From Halioglobus sp. (GTDB taxonomy: Bacteria > Pseudomonadota > Gammaproteobacteria > Pseudomonadales > Halieaceae), in the NCBI GenBank assembly GCA_002699145.1, contig PABK01000005.1:1-39963 (forward strand): a stretch of 39,963 nt of DNA, written 5' to 3'. This document shows positions 17,737 to 25,677 of the stretch, piece by piece. The notes beneath the pieces are model-generated. The model worked only from the letters and a program-made list of their open reading frames with translations, did not search any database and was not told the DNA's origin. Position 1 is the stretch's first letter, and the number at the start of each line of letters is the position of its first letter. The position numbers and the translations under genes were made by a program.

Positions 17737-17829
17737 TTAGCAAAATTTAGCAAAATGATAAAGATAAAGTTGGAGCATTAGCTTGTAGGCCAATTTGCGT
17801 GGTGCTAATGTATATTCGCATGGAGCTAA
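17737..17829. promoter_or_regulatory. Operator region between repressor and YdaS/Cro-like gene
   Basis: Five half-sites: TTAGC at 17737, 17747 and 17778, and GCTAA at 17804 and 17825. The first two are exactly 10 bp apart. CATTAGC (17776-17782) and GCTAATG (17804-17810) form a 7-bp inverted repeat. A TATATT element at 17811 could be a -10 box for the rightward gene. Confidence 0.5.
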
Positions 17830-18116
17830 AGTATTTTCTTAAGATGGCCACTAAAAGGGAGCGAGCGGAGGTTGCGACGGCCTGCAATGATTCCGTGTCC
17901 TACCTCTACCAGATTGCAGGGCATCATCGGTACGCCAGCCCGTTGCTGGCGACCCAAATCGAACTTTCGACCAGGCAGGTTGCCGACGCATCGGGGGGAC
18001 GGCTGAGACCCGTTCCTCGCGCTTCCATGGTTCGCCATCCCGAGATCTTCTACGGGGTCGCTGGGGAAGACGAGCAAGTGTGTGCGGCGGTGGGTGACTA
18101 CGATGGGGCAGACTAA
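17820..18116 (+). CDS. YdaS/Cro-like DNA-binding regulator
   Basis: A 98-residue protein whose first 60 residues match the YdaS/Cro-like helix-turn-helix family: LKYFLKMATKRERAEVATAC, then SVSYLYQIAGHHRYASPLLA with the recognition helix. In lambdoid elements the protein facing the CI repressor promotes lytic or excision genes, so it is likely the Cro-like counterpart of the repressor at 17057. The rest (from about residue 65) is polar and unrecognised. The ATG at 17820 directly follows a half-site pair; an in-frame start at 17799 exists. Its end overlaps the ParB-family start by 14 bp. Confidence 0.8.
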   Translation: MELKYFLKMATKRERAEVATACNDSVSYLYQIAGHHRYASPLLATQIELSTRQVADASGGRLRPVPRASMVRHPEIFYGVAGEDEQVCAAVGDYDGAD

Positions 18117-19644
18117 ACGTTCATCAACGACAGCGACATCCCCGCCGGATGAACTCGTCGCGACCCGGATTGAAGTGACCCGTATCCGCCAATATGATCG
18201 CAATCCCCGTCGTCAGCAAAATCCCGAATACGATCGGATCAAGGCTTCTATCCGTGCCGGCGGTCTGGACCAGCCGCTGGTGCTCACGCAGGAGCCCGGT
18301 AGCACCGACTACGTCCTGCATACCGGAGGAAATACCCGGTTACGCATTCTTAAAGAGTTGTACGAGGAAACCGCGGACGATCGCTACTACTGGGTGGACT
18401 GTGTCATCAGAGCCTGGTCCCAGGAGTCCACGGTTTTACTTGCGCATCTTCGGGAGAATGAGCTGCGCGGGGGTCTATCGTTTATCGATAGAGCCCATGC
18501 CGTGTTCGACGTCAAGTCATTGCTCGAAGCGGAACTGTCCATAGAAACCGTGTCGCAGCGACAGTTGGAAACCCTGTTCAGGGAACGCGGTTTCAATCTC
18601 AGTCACAGCACGATCTCCAGGATGGGGTATGCCGTGCATACCCTGTGGCCGGTGATGCCAAAAGCGCTGAGCGGGGGGCTGGGTCGACCTCAGATTGAAA
18701 AGATTCGGTCGTTGGAGCGCGCCGCACGTCACATCTGGCTACACCGGGAGCTGGGTGATGACAGCGTGTTCGATACCGTATTTGCCGAGCTGTGTCGGCG
18801 GTACGACAGTGCTGACTGGGATATACAACCCCTGCGCACCGCGCTGCAATATGAGATCGCGGTGGAATCCGAGCAGAGTGAACATATCATTCATCTCGAA
18901 ATCGAGGCCCACCTGGCAGGTCGTCCATTTGACCTTGTTGCCATTCCCGATGATGACATTGACGCAGCGTGTCACGATAGTGAACCCGGCAAGCCAGTGG
19001 CGAGTGTCGAAGGACCCCAGCTCGCATCACTGAGCTCAAAACCGCGGCCGCAACACACATCGCGGGAACGGGAGGAGGCCGAAGCGGAGGAGCCAAACGA
19101 CGCGTCGTCGCAAAACACCGCAATGTCAACTGTCCCCACGGGGGTCGCCCGTGATCTGGGTGCAATGGATGTTCCGGCATTGCGCAGTCACCTGCATGCA
19201 ACCGCGACTCGTTTGGCGGAACATCACGGCCTTGGGGGTTGCGTGAGTCCGCTCCCCGACCATGGATTGGGCTTTATCTTGGCGGATGTTCCCCCTGCGG
19301 AACTGACCGAGACGCTGGATCAGGAAATGCTTGGGCTGGTGTCATCGCTGTGGTGGCAACTGGCGGCCTGTTCTGAGGTCACGGCGGCACCGGTCGACAT
19401 GCTTCTCGATTACCTCGACGAATCGTCAATTCTGCATCAAGCACTGGTAGCGCACGATGCAGAGTTGTTGTTTAGCAATGTCTGGACACTGGATCCTGGT
19501 CACATCGGCTGCCAGCTGTGGCAACGGCTGAATCCTGAGGATTGGCAGCTGCTGCTGCAGATGATGGAAACCTATCGGGTGCTGAAAGCCCAGGCCCTTG
19601 AAACGGGGTTGCAGCTGTGGGGCGCCGAGGAAGGCGACAACTGA
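18103..19644 (+). CDS. parB: ICE ParB-family protein (PFGI-1 class)
   Basis: A 513-residue ParB-like protein of the TIGR03764 ICE family. The N-terminal ParB/Srx domain has NPRRQQNPEYDRIKASIRAGG, GGLDQPLVL, HTGGNTRLRIL (about residue 78) and HLRENELRG (about 116), followed by a KorB-like helix-turn-helix region (SHSTISRMGYAV). The C-terminal half (acidic linker EREEAEAEEPNDASSQ, then a new domain) is ICE specific. It should bind DNA and CTP. ParA and DnaB, which usually stand beside it in this ICE class, are not found in the window. It overlaps both neighbours, so it is read as one operon with the Cro-like and DUF2857 genes. Confidence 0.88.
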   Translation: MGQTKRSSTTATSPPDELVATRIEVTRIRQYDRNPRRQQNPEYDRIKASIRAGGLDQPLVLTQEPGSTDYVLHTGGNTRLRILKELYEETADDRYYWVDCVIRAWSQESTVLLAHLRENELRGGLSFIDRAHAVFDVKSLLEAELSIETVSQRQLETLFRERGFNLSHSTISRMGYAVHTLWPVMPKALSGGLGRPQIEKIRSLERAARHIWLHRELGDDSVFDTVFAELCRRYDSADWDIQPLRTALQYEIAVESEQSEHIIHLEIEAHLAGRPFDLVAIPDDDIDAACHDSEPGKPVASVEGPQLASLSSKPRPQHTSREREEAEAEEPNDASSQNTAMSTVPTGVARDLGAMDVPALRSHLHATATRLAEHHGLGGCVSPLPDHGLGFILADVPPAELTETLDQEMLGLVSSLWWQLAACSEVTAAPVDMLLDYLDESSILHQALVAHDAELLFSNVWTLDPGHIGCQLWQRLNPEDWQLLLQMMETYRVLKAQALETGLQLWGAEEGDN

Positions 19645-20246
19645 TGTCGTCCAATAAGGAAGCAGATCTCACCACTGCCGTCTTGCTTTATGCGATGCGC
19701 TGTCTAGCCGAAGGTGATCAACAGGCCCTGCGGGGCATGAATTTTGGCCCCAGGGAGCTGGACGCCCTGGCGGAAATGAACCTGGCGGACCTGTATCGAG
19801 CCGATGTCCTGCGCGTGCACTGCCTCAAGATTGACCTGAACCGGGAGGTCTTCTGGCCGATGTTGGCGCACCTGCGCCATCAGCGTGAGTCCGAAGAGTT
19901 GCAGCGCACCCTGATAGTGGCCGATGCGCCCCTGGATATGATGCAGCAGCTGTTTGGCATGAGTTCGCGCGAGTACACCCGATGGCGGCGCCTGTTGACG
20001 CTCGCCCCCTCTGTTGGCAGGCCGCCTGAACTTGACGAGACTGATACCCACGCGCTCTGGCATGCCTGGCAAGAACGGCTACATGCGCAAGAGGATGAAT
20101 CCCTGACGGCCGCGGATTACCTGACACTCCAGCGGGAGACGGGGATTGGACTGCGGTCCATCTGGACGCTGGTGCAACGTTGGGAAGCTTACGGCGAGCC
20201 CACGACGGGTGGCGGTGCGAATCAGGTCATCGAGAATGGCATATGA
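19644..20246 (+). CDS. DUF2857 / STY4526-type ICE protein
   Basis: A 200-residue protein of the DUF2857 family found only in SPI-7/PFGI-1-type elements. Visible blocks are AMRCLAEGDQQALRGMNFGP, MLAHLRHQRESEELQRTLI, LDMMQQLFGMSSREYTRWRRLL and IGLRSIWTLVQRW. The middle block (MMQQLFGMSSREYTRWRR) looks like a helix-turn-helix, so a DNA-binding role is plausible. The start overlaps the parB stop as TGATG and its end overlaps the next gene, so the three are translationally coupled. Its biochemical job is unknown. Confidence 0.8.
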   Translation: MSSNKEADLTTAVLLYAMRCLAEGDQQALRGMNFGPRELDALAEMNLADLYRADVLRVHCLKIDLNREVFWPMLAHLRHQRESEELQRTLIVADAPLDMMQQLFGMSSREYTRWRRLLTLAPSVGRPPELDETDTHALWHAWQERLHAQEDESLTAADYLTLQRETGIGLRSIWTLVQRWEAYGEPTTGGGANQVIENGI

Positions 20247-21486
20247 CGATCCAGGGCCGAGCCCGGAGACCGTCGCCCTTGATGCGCTGATTAAGGCGAC
20301 CGTCGCCGGGCTCAAAGGGGAGGGTAACCACGCTTCACCAGACGCCATGTTGTTCATGGGCAATTGGCACCAGGCAATACCCGCCATGGTGATTCAGGAT
20401 CCCATCCTGGAGCCGGTGGACAAAGTGGTGTGGATGGTCATTATGTCCCACGCCAGGGAAACCGGTGGTCGAACCGCGTTCCCGGATTACGACACTATCG
20501 CCAACCAAACCAATGTCTCCTCTACCTCGACCGTATCCCGCGCGATAGCGATCCTGCGTCTCACCCGCTGGCTGACCTTGTGCGCGCAATCACGGCGAAA
20601 ATCCGGGCGCTTTACCGGCAACATCTACGTCTTGCACGATGAGCCACTCCCCCTCGTTGACGCCCTGCACCTTGACGATGCCTATATGGCCTTTGTCGAA
20701 CAATCGGAGCGACACCACCATGGCCGTGTGCGACTCGTCGCACAGGCTGTCTCGGAGAGCCTGGAAGCAGCCATTCACGGAGGCCAGTGTCTCGCGGAGT
20801 CCGAATCGGTAACCGAGCGTCGGTTACAGGCGGCGAAGGTCCTGCGAGATGCGCATAAGGCATCCCCTGATTCGGGCCGCTATTTCGCCTTTACCGGTAC
20901 GACGGTCAATCGTCTGAAGCGGTCTGTGCCAGATGGGTCGGGGGTAGGGCATGCCCGTAGCCAAAATTCAAAGGCGGAGGCTGAACGTCACTACGGTAGT
21001 GGTTGTAGTAGTGATTATAAAAAAACTACAACAACAACCACGATAGCTAATTCCAACGGCGAAGAAAGCGCTTTACTCACCGGCGCGTCCGTTTCTGATC
21101 AGCCACTGATCTATCCACCCCGCTTGTCGGATAACCAGAGACGCCTGGCCGATCGATACCTCGACATGATCGCACCTGACGATCGACAGCGTGTGTTGGA
21201 TGAACTTCAGGGCCGTTTGGAATCCGAACAGAAAGGTATGAAACCGGTGTATGACGAATTGCGCTTTCTACACGCGCTGTGTAAAGCCGCAGAAAAAGGT
21301 GAGTTTGTGCCCAATCTCGGGATCAGAGTGGCTGAAGGACGAGTCTCGCGGACTCAGTCGTCTCCGCCACCGCTGGACCCTCAGCAAGAGGCGATCGACG
21401 CCGAAAAGCGGGAGCGTGCGCGCGCCCATGGCCTCGAGCAGCTTGCCAAGCTCCGACAGTCATTTGCTTCCAAGGACGATGCATAG
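20236..21486 (+). CDS. STY4528-family pathogenicity-island replication protein
   Basis: A 416-residue protein of the STY4528 family. The N-terminal half has a winged-helix replication-initiator look: DKVVWMVIMSH, DYDTIANQTNVSSTSTVSRA (recognition helix), then LRLTRWLTLCAQSRRKSGRFTGN. After a poly-threonine, low-complexity linker near residue 270 the C-terminus is a helical segment (RLADRYLDMIAPDDRQRVLDELQ). It probably takes part in autonomous replication of the excised ICE, but this is inferred from the family name. The ATG at 20236 overlaps the previous stop by 11 bp. No origin repeats are evident next to it. Confidence 0.8.
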   Translation: MAYDDPGPSPETVALDALIKATVAGLKGEGNHASPDAMLFMGNWHQAIPAMVIQDPILEPVDKVVWMVIMSHARETGGRTAFPDYDTIANQTNVSSTSTVSRAIAILRLTRWLTLCAQSRRKSGRFTGNIYVLHDEPLPLVDALHLDDAYMAFVEQSERHHHGRVRLVAQAVSESLEAAIHGGQCLAESESVTERRLQAAKVLRDAHKASPDSGRYFAFTGTTVNRLKRSVPDGSGVGHARSQNSKAEAERHYGSGCSSDYKKTTTTTTIANSNGEESALLTGASVSDQPLIYPPRLSDNQRRLADRYLDMIAPDDRQRVLDELQGRLESEQKGMKPVYDELRFLHALCKAAEKGEFVPNLGIRVAEGRVSRTQSSPPPLDPQQEAIDAEKRERARAHGLEQLAKLRQSFASKDDA

Positions 21487-21674
21487 CGGGACGCTCAAGC
21501 CCGATCGTGCGCATTCAGCGATGACTGCGTATCAACAGCTTTGCGTGGTTACAGTGTCACCAGTTCCCATCCGCGCCTGACGAAACCTCCTCTGAGCCTG
21601 TAGCGATATCCGATAGTCGCGCCGCCCGATTCATGGGTTCATAGCGTCGTGAGCGGTCACCAGGAAGCGTGCAG
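21487..21674. other. 188-bp gap with a TGGTTACA palindrome
   Basis: Non-coding stretch between the STY4528 and PFL_4669 genes. It holds the 17-bp imperfect palindrome TGGTTACAGTGTCACCA (21546-21562), which recurs at 25814 with a one-base change in the centre. The downstream gene has AGGAAG as ribosome binding site. Confidence 0.5.
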
Positions 21675-22412
21675 ATGCATACTGATAAAGGGGTTCCCGA
21701 AGAACATGGTGTTGATGGCCCGGATGAGACACGTCCAGGAGCCTTGCAGGGTGAGGTCTGGCTCAACATCCAGACCTATCAGGCGCAAAGCCTGATCAGG
21801 GGACGACGTAGTGCTGAGGGAAAGCCCGCAATTATTGGCCTGGTGGGCTTCGCGGAACGGCTGAAGATTCTTTGGCAAGCGGTCAGGTTCGACGACCCGT
21901 TCGCCGATTGGTGGCTGATCAAAGTTGAAGAGCGTGTTTCTGACGTACGTTCACAGTTAGGAGCCCTGCAGAAGCGGCTCGAGTCCATTTTAGTAAGCGA
22001 CGATTGCTTCGAGGTGGCCTTTGCGCAGTCCAGTCGACCACAGCGTGTATCCCTGCAGTTTGCGAACCCCTATGCCTTTCGCGCGGCACAGATGCTGGCA
22101 GACTACGACCGCATGTTGTGTACCTGGATGACCGCCCGTCATCTGGGTATGACAGTGCCGAGCGAACTGACCGACCAGATTCAAGCAAGTGGCCGTTGGC
22201 TGCGGGGCGTGTTTGCTCTGCCACAGGGCTACCACTACCTGGAGGTCAGGCGAAGTGATGTGCAGCAGGGGACGGCGCGAGCAGGGCGGGCCCGCGAACG
22301 TATGGGCGACCTGCCGCAAGAGGTCCTGAACGGTGACCGGCTTCCCGCGCTGCGCCCGATCAGCTATCGACCAAATGACGTCAGCAATACGATCTCGCGC
22401 CAGGATGGGTAG
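21675..22412 (+). CDS. PFL_4669 family (TIGR03761) ICE protein
   Basis: A 245-residue protein of the TIGR03761 family of integrating conjugative elements. Conserved blocks are NIQTYQAQSLIRGRRSAEGK, IIGLVGFAERLKILWQAVRFDDPFADWWL, FANPYAFRAAQMLADYDRML and the C-terminal PQGYHYLEVRRSD. It has no signal peptide and no clear enzymatic motif. In related ICEs it lies between the STY4528-like and single-strand-binding/DUF3577 genes, so it is part of the maintenance/replication module. The ATG at 21675 has AGGAAG at 7 bp; an upstream GTG is too close to it. Confidence 0.85.
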   Translation: MHTDKGVPEEHGVDGPDETRPGALQGEVWLNIQTYQAQSLIRGRRSAEGKPAIIGLVGFAERLKILWQAVRFDDPFADWWLIKVEERVSDVRSQLGALQKRLESILVSDDCFEVAFAQSSRPQRVSLQFANPYAFRAAQMLADYDRMLCTWMTARHLGMTVPSELTDQIQASGRWLRGVFALPQGYHYLEVRRSDVQQGTARAGRARERMGDLPQEVLNGDRLPALRPISYRPNDVSNTISRQDG

Positions 22413-22417
22413 AGCTT

Positions 22418-22795
22418 ATGCCAACGGCCACCCAACAGCGCGTGACTATCCTGTTGGATGTGCGTATTCCGCTGGAGGCTGTGATCCTCAACCGACTTAC
22501 GCGGTTGCCGGCAGAGCGGCGAACAGATTGGTTGCGGTGTTTACTCGTGACGGGCTTCAGTTCGGAATGCCGTGCGATCAAATCGCAGACCGCGCTACCG
22601 CAACGGCTCAATAGGGGTGACTTCGATCGATCAGAGCCCCGCCGGTTGCAGCCACTGGCCTGTCAGGCCCCCTCGACCCAGGCAGACCTGTCGTTGCGAA
22701 CTAGTGATCAGGATAGCCTGGTCCGGCCCCAGGTTGATGACAGCGCCGACCACACCAAGCCCTTCGCGCACCTAAAAAGCGTGATCGGCCAATAA
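22418..22795 (+). CDS. Small protein upstream of the ParM-like gene (unknown)
   Basis: A 125-residue protein I do not recognise. Residues 8-45 (a beta-like RVTILLDV, then a long helix EAVILNRLTRLPAERRTDWL) have the shape of a ribbon-helix-helix, and the tail is polar and disordered. It sits 5 bp after the PFL_4669 gene and 31 bp before the actin-like ATPase gene. In plasmid ParMRC systems the partner of the actin is a ribbon-helix-helix protein (ParR), so an adaptor role is possible. That is inference from position and shape only. Confidence 0.5.
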   Translation: MPTATQQRVTILLDVRIPLEAVILNRLTRLPAERRTDWLRCLLVTGFSSECRAIKSQTALPQRLNRGDFDRSEPRRLQPLACQAPSTQADLSLRTSDQDSLVRPQVDDSADHTKPFAHLKSVIGQ

Positions 22796-22826
22796 CCGCC
22801 TTTGACAGGATTTGAGGACATAGATC

Positions 22827-23921
22827 GTGAACGAGCGAATGGATAACGAACCGGCACATAACAACCCAGTGGAGGAGCTGGCCGCTGGATCCATGTCGGT
22901 GGTCCCTGTTGGGCTGGACGATGGGTATGCCTACACCAAAGTGGCCTTACTTGACGGACGCCTCTTTTGCGTGCCTTCAAGAGCCCGGATGGGTGCCTCC
23001 GGTGTGACTTGGATTCGAGATCAGGAGCAACGGATCTTTGAGTATGAGACTGGCGGAACGGTATATTCTGCGGGCGCCGTGGATGGCGAGCCGACACAGT
23101 TCGATGAGTACCCGGGATCTGCGCTCAATCGTGTGATAGTCCAGCATGCCTTGCAAAACGCGGGGCTCTCGGGCCGTTCCATTCATCTGGTCACGGGTTT
23201 GCCGGTGGCCGCGTTTTACCGTAACGATGGCCAGCGGCGTCTAAAGGCGATCGATCGAAAACGCGATGCACTGAAGTTGACGGTCGAGCCGCTGTCGAAC
23301 AACCGGAACACGAACAAACGACCCCTGAAGACGAGTATCGCCTTCCATGAGGTGATCCCTGAGGCCCTGGCTGCCTGGTATGACCATGTCATCGTCATGC
23401 AGGACGATGGCGTGACCCTGGATGCAGATCGCTTGAACGCACCCATCGCGATTATCGACATCGGCGGGCGCACAACCGATTATGTCGTGGTGCAGGATCA
23501 GGGCATCATCCACGGCTCCTCAGGATCGTTGTCGAGCGGCATGCTGAATGTGAAAACGCGGATCTCTGATGGCATTCAGGCCCAGTTCGACCTGACCGAG
23601 TTGGGCGAACAGCGTATTGCCATGGCCGTTGATAGCCATCGGTTGCGTGTGCACGGCAAGGATCATGATATCTCAGCCCTGGTGGCAGCCGCGAAGCGAG
23701 AACTGGTGGAATTGCTCTATGCCGAGACCCGGCGCAAGCTGGGATTGGGGGCGGAGCTGGATCGGATTCTGTTTGTCGGCGGCGGCAGTGCAGCGCTGGC
23801 TAACGACATCGCCGACTGGTTTCCCAATCAAACCATTGCCGATCATGCCGCTTTTGCCAATGCCCGAGGGATGCTCAAGTACCTGCAATACGTCTGCAAC
23901 GATTCCGAGAGGACCGGATAA
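22827..23921 (+). CDS. StbA/ParM-like actin-type ATPase
   Basis: A 364-residue actin-like protein of the StbA/ParM family, which forms filaments that push plasmid copies apart. The nucleotide-binding motifs are phosphate 1 (PVGLDDGYAYTKVALL, about residue 27), phosphate 2 (IAIIDIGGRTTDYVVV, about 208) and adenosine (ILFVGGGSAAL, about 315). SGMLNVKTRISDGIQAQ matches the family too. The GTG at 22827 has GAGGAC at a good distance; an ATG at 22839 is the alternative. In this element it stands with a ParB of a different partition type. No ParC-like iteron site is seen nearby. Confidence 0.87.
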   Translation: MNERMDNEPAHNNPVEELAAGSMSVVPVGLDDGYAYTKVALLDGRLFCVPSRARMGASGVTWIRDQEQRIFEYETGGTVYSAGAVDGEPTQFDEYPGSALNRVIVQHALQNAGLSGRSIHLVTGLPVAAFYRNDGQRRLKAIDRKRDALKLTVEPLSNNRNTNKRPLKTSIAFHEVIPEALAAWYDHVIVMQDDGVTLDADRLNAPIAIIDIGGRTTDYVVVQDQGIIHGSSGSLSSGMLNVKTRISDGIQAQFDLTELGEQRIAMAVDSHRLRVHGKDHDISALVAAAKRELVELLYAETRRKLGLGAELDRILFVGGGSAALANDIADWFPNQTIADHAAFANARGMLKYLQYVCNDSERTG

Positions 23922-24109
23922 AGGCTTTATACGTGGTCACTGCGTTCTCAGTGACAATAAGTATCGTCGGATTGTGTAAACGATACCGCGGCTAAGCCGT
24001 CAATCCATCGTCGAGACTCGTCTCGACGTTCACTCACCCTGTCGGGAAGCGCCTTCCCGTCAGGGAATCGCGCTCCCTAGCAGTTCATTATGTTCAAGGA
24101 GAATGTGTT
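23922..24109 (+). promoter_or_regulatory. Hairpin-rich leader before the DUF3577 gene
   Basis: Five inverted repeats in 150 bp: TCACTG/CAGTGA (23937-23954), GTATCG/CGATAC (23961-23986), CGTCGAGA/TCTCGACG (24009-24028, perfect 8 bp), GGGAAG/CTTCCC (24044-24058) and AGGGA/TCCCT (24062-24078). A strong AAGGAG follows at 24095. It may be mRNA stabilising, regulatory or a single-strand origin; the sequence does not decide. Confidence 0.5.
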
Positions 24110-24535
24110 ATGACCAGTAGACAAACTACCTCTGAAAAGCCGAAGTACTTCGATCTTGATATCCACGGGATCGGTTACCTTAACCGTGTGCGAGAAGTGA
24201 CGCCAGAGAACGGATCTGCGTTTCTCAGTGTCACCATCGCCGCGCTGCGAGGGCCGGCCGACAACGTCCAGCATACGCACTTTGATTGTGTCGTATCGGG
24301 CGAAGAAGCGAAGGACCTGGTGCGCCAGTTGATGCCTGCAGTCGAAGCCGACATGAAAGTGTTGGTGGGGTTTCATCTCAGCGACTTGCAGGCGGAACCC
24401 TTCACCTTCAAACAGGGCGAACGCGCTGGTACGACAGGCGTTGGATTGAAGTCTCGACTGCTGCGATTCCAATGGATCAAGGTAGACGGGAAGTCATTTC
24501 TGGCGTCGTCGGCGAACAGAAAAGACGTCGCGTAA
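24110..24535 (+). CDS. DUF3577 / STY4534-family ICE replication protein
   Basis: A 141-residue protein of the DUF3577 (STY4534) family. The line KYFDLDIHGIGYLNRVREVTPENG and FLSVTIAALRGPADNVQHTHFDCVVSG is that family's signature. It is thought to act as a single-strand-binding-like protein in SPI-7-type elements, and the OB-fold-like pattern of beta strands agrees with this. The ATG at 24110 has AAGGAG 9 bp upstream. It is the first of three short maintenance genes (DUF3577, RadC, DUF6573-like), each behind a strong hairpin. Confidence 0.85.
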   Translation: MTSRQTTSEKPKYFDLDIHGIGYLNRVREVTPENGSAFLSVTIAALRGPADNVQHTHFDCVVSGEEAKDLVRQLMPAVEADMKVLVGFHLSDLQAEPFTFKQGERAGTTGVGLKSRLLRFQWIKVDGKSFLASSANRKDVA

Positions 24536-24546
24536 CCACAATCCAT

Positions 24547-24605
24547 GGCAGCATCCACCGATGCTGCCAGTCTTTAAATCCCGCGAGGAAGCCCATTCCT
24601 CGCGG
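24547..24605 (+). promoter_or_regulatory. Paired hairpins upstream of radC
   Basis: GGCAGCAT/ATGCTGCC (24547-24568) followed by AGTCTTT looks like a weak terminator for the DUF3577 gene. A perfect 10-bp stem CCGCGAGGAA/TTCCTCGCGG (24581-24605, 5-nt loop) lies just before the radC ribosome binding site. Confidence 0.55.
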
Positions 24606-24640
24606 AATTGGTCTCCCCGCACCTTCAAGGGAGATCGGTC

Positions 24641-25156
24641 ATGGTTTCGAAATCATCGCCTGCAAAGGTGAATGCTAAAAACCGTTTGGCGAGGCTGAAG
24701 ATCGCAACGCTCAACGACATTGAAAAGCAGTCTCTGATGGAGCTGGCTCTCGCAATTTTGCAGGACCTGCATCAACCGGGGCTCGAGCTGCCCAGTCCCA
24801 ATCGTACCCGTGAATTTTTGCGGGTGCTGTTGGCCGACCGGAAAGCAGAAGTGTTTGGTTGTTTGTACCTGGATAACCGGCATCGAGTCATCGAGACCGC
24901 TGAGCTGTTCCAGGGAACGATCGACGGTGCAGCAGTGTACCCCCGCGTGGTGGTGCAACAGGCGCTAACGCTCAATGCCGCTGCGGTGATGTTCTTTCAC
25001 AATCACCCCAGTGGTGTCGCCGAACCCAGTCACGCGGATGAGGCGATTACCCGGCGGCTGAAAGATGCTCTGGCATTGGTGGACATTCGTGTGCTGGATC
25101 ATTTCATCGTCACCGCCGGTGAGTCGCTATCGTTTGCCGAACGCGGACTGCTTTGA
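24641..25156 (+). CDS. radC: RadC-type JAMM/MPN+ protein
   Basis: A 171-residue RadC-like protein with a complete JAMM metal site: E70 (KAEVFG), H120-N-H122-P-S-G and D133 (EPSHADEAITRRLKDAL). The family occurs in many ICEs and genomic islands, where it is a frequent passenger; its enzymatic role is not settled and the old repair name is doubtful. The N-terminal helix-hairpin-helix part found in chromosomal RadC is reduced. The ATG at 24641 has AAGGGAG upstream; a GTG at 24608 in the same frame lies within the hairpin region. Confidence 0.9.
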   Translation: MVSKSSPAKVNAKNRLARLKIATLNDIEKQSLMELALAILQDLHQPGLELPSPNRTREFLRVLLADRKAEVFGCLYLDNRHRVIETAELFQGTIDGAAVYPRVVVQQALTLNAAAVMFFHNHPSGVAEPSHADEAITRRLKDALALVDIRVLDHFIVTAGESLSFAERGLL

Positions 25157-25172
25157 ATCAGTATGTACTCAA

Positions 25173-25202
25173 CCCATTGGGGAGTGCCTGCTTCCCAATG
25201 GG
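25173..25202 (+). promoter_or_regulatory. 12-bp hairpin before the DUF6573-like gene
   Basis: CCCATTGGGGAG pairs with CTTCCCAATGGG over a 6-nt loop, with one G-T pair. It lies 50 bp before the ATG at 25252 and matches the pattern of the two preceding genes. Confidence 0.6.
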
Positions 25203-25251
25203 AAGGAGGGACTCCCCGAATTCTCAACTCATATCCTCAGGGAGAAACTTT

Positions 25252-25677
25252 ATGAAAAGCTCAGGGAAAGCAGCGTTGGAAGATATCTTCGGTCCGGTCA
25301 TCTCATCGTATAGCCGAGTACAGGCGGTCGAAGACGGTGTTTTGATCGACGTCACGAGCATGGCGCGTGAGGCCGGGTTCAAGTGGCCCGCGGCTCTAAC
25401 GCACGCGGCATGGTGTGAGTGTGTCGCCTGGACTGAACAAGATAGCCGGCGTCAGGTGCACCAGGATGAGTCCGGTCGTTTATGGGACGTGCTGTTTATG
25501 GCGTCCTATGCGATCCGTACGACCACTGACTCTGGCGATCGACTGCGCTTCTCACTATATAGGGTGCCCAAAGACGGGCATTCCGCGGAAGCGGAGGAGG
25601 TGACTTTAAAGCTGATGGTAGGCCCCGGCGATGTCGGGGAGCCCGTCATTACGATTATGTTGCCCAACGAAGATTAA
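25252..25677 (+). CDS. DUF6573-like ICE protein
   Basis: A 141-residue protein resembling the DUF6573 family of mobile elements. Blocks such as LEDIFGPVISSYSRVQAVEDGVLIDVTSMAREAGFKWPAALTHAAWCECVAW and YRVPKDGHSAEAEEVTLKLMVGPGDVGEP fit. No enzyme motif, no signal peptide. The ATG at 25252 has a clean GGGAG 7-9 bp upstream; the frame upstream overlaps the radC end. It is the last maintenance gene before the 840-bp non-coding stretch. Its job is unknown. Confidence 0.7.
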   Translation: MKSSGKAALEDIFGPVISSYSRVQAVEDGVLIDVTSMAREAGFKWPAALTHAAWCECVAWTEQDSRRQVHQDESGRLWDVLFMASYAIRTTTDSGDRLRFSLYRVPKDGHSAEAEEVTLKLMVGPGDVGEPVITIMLPNED

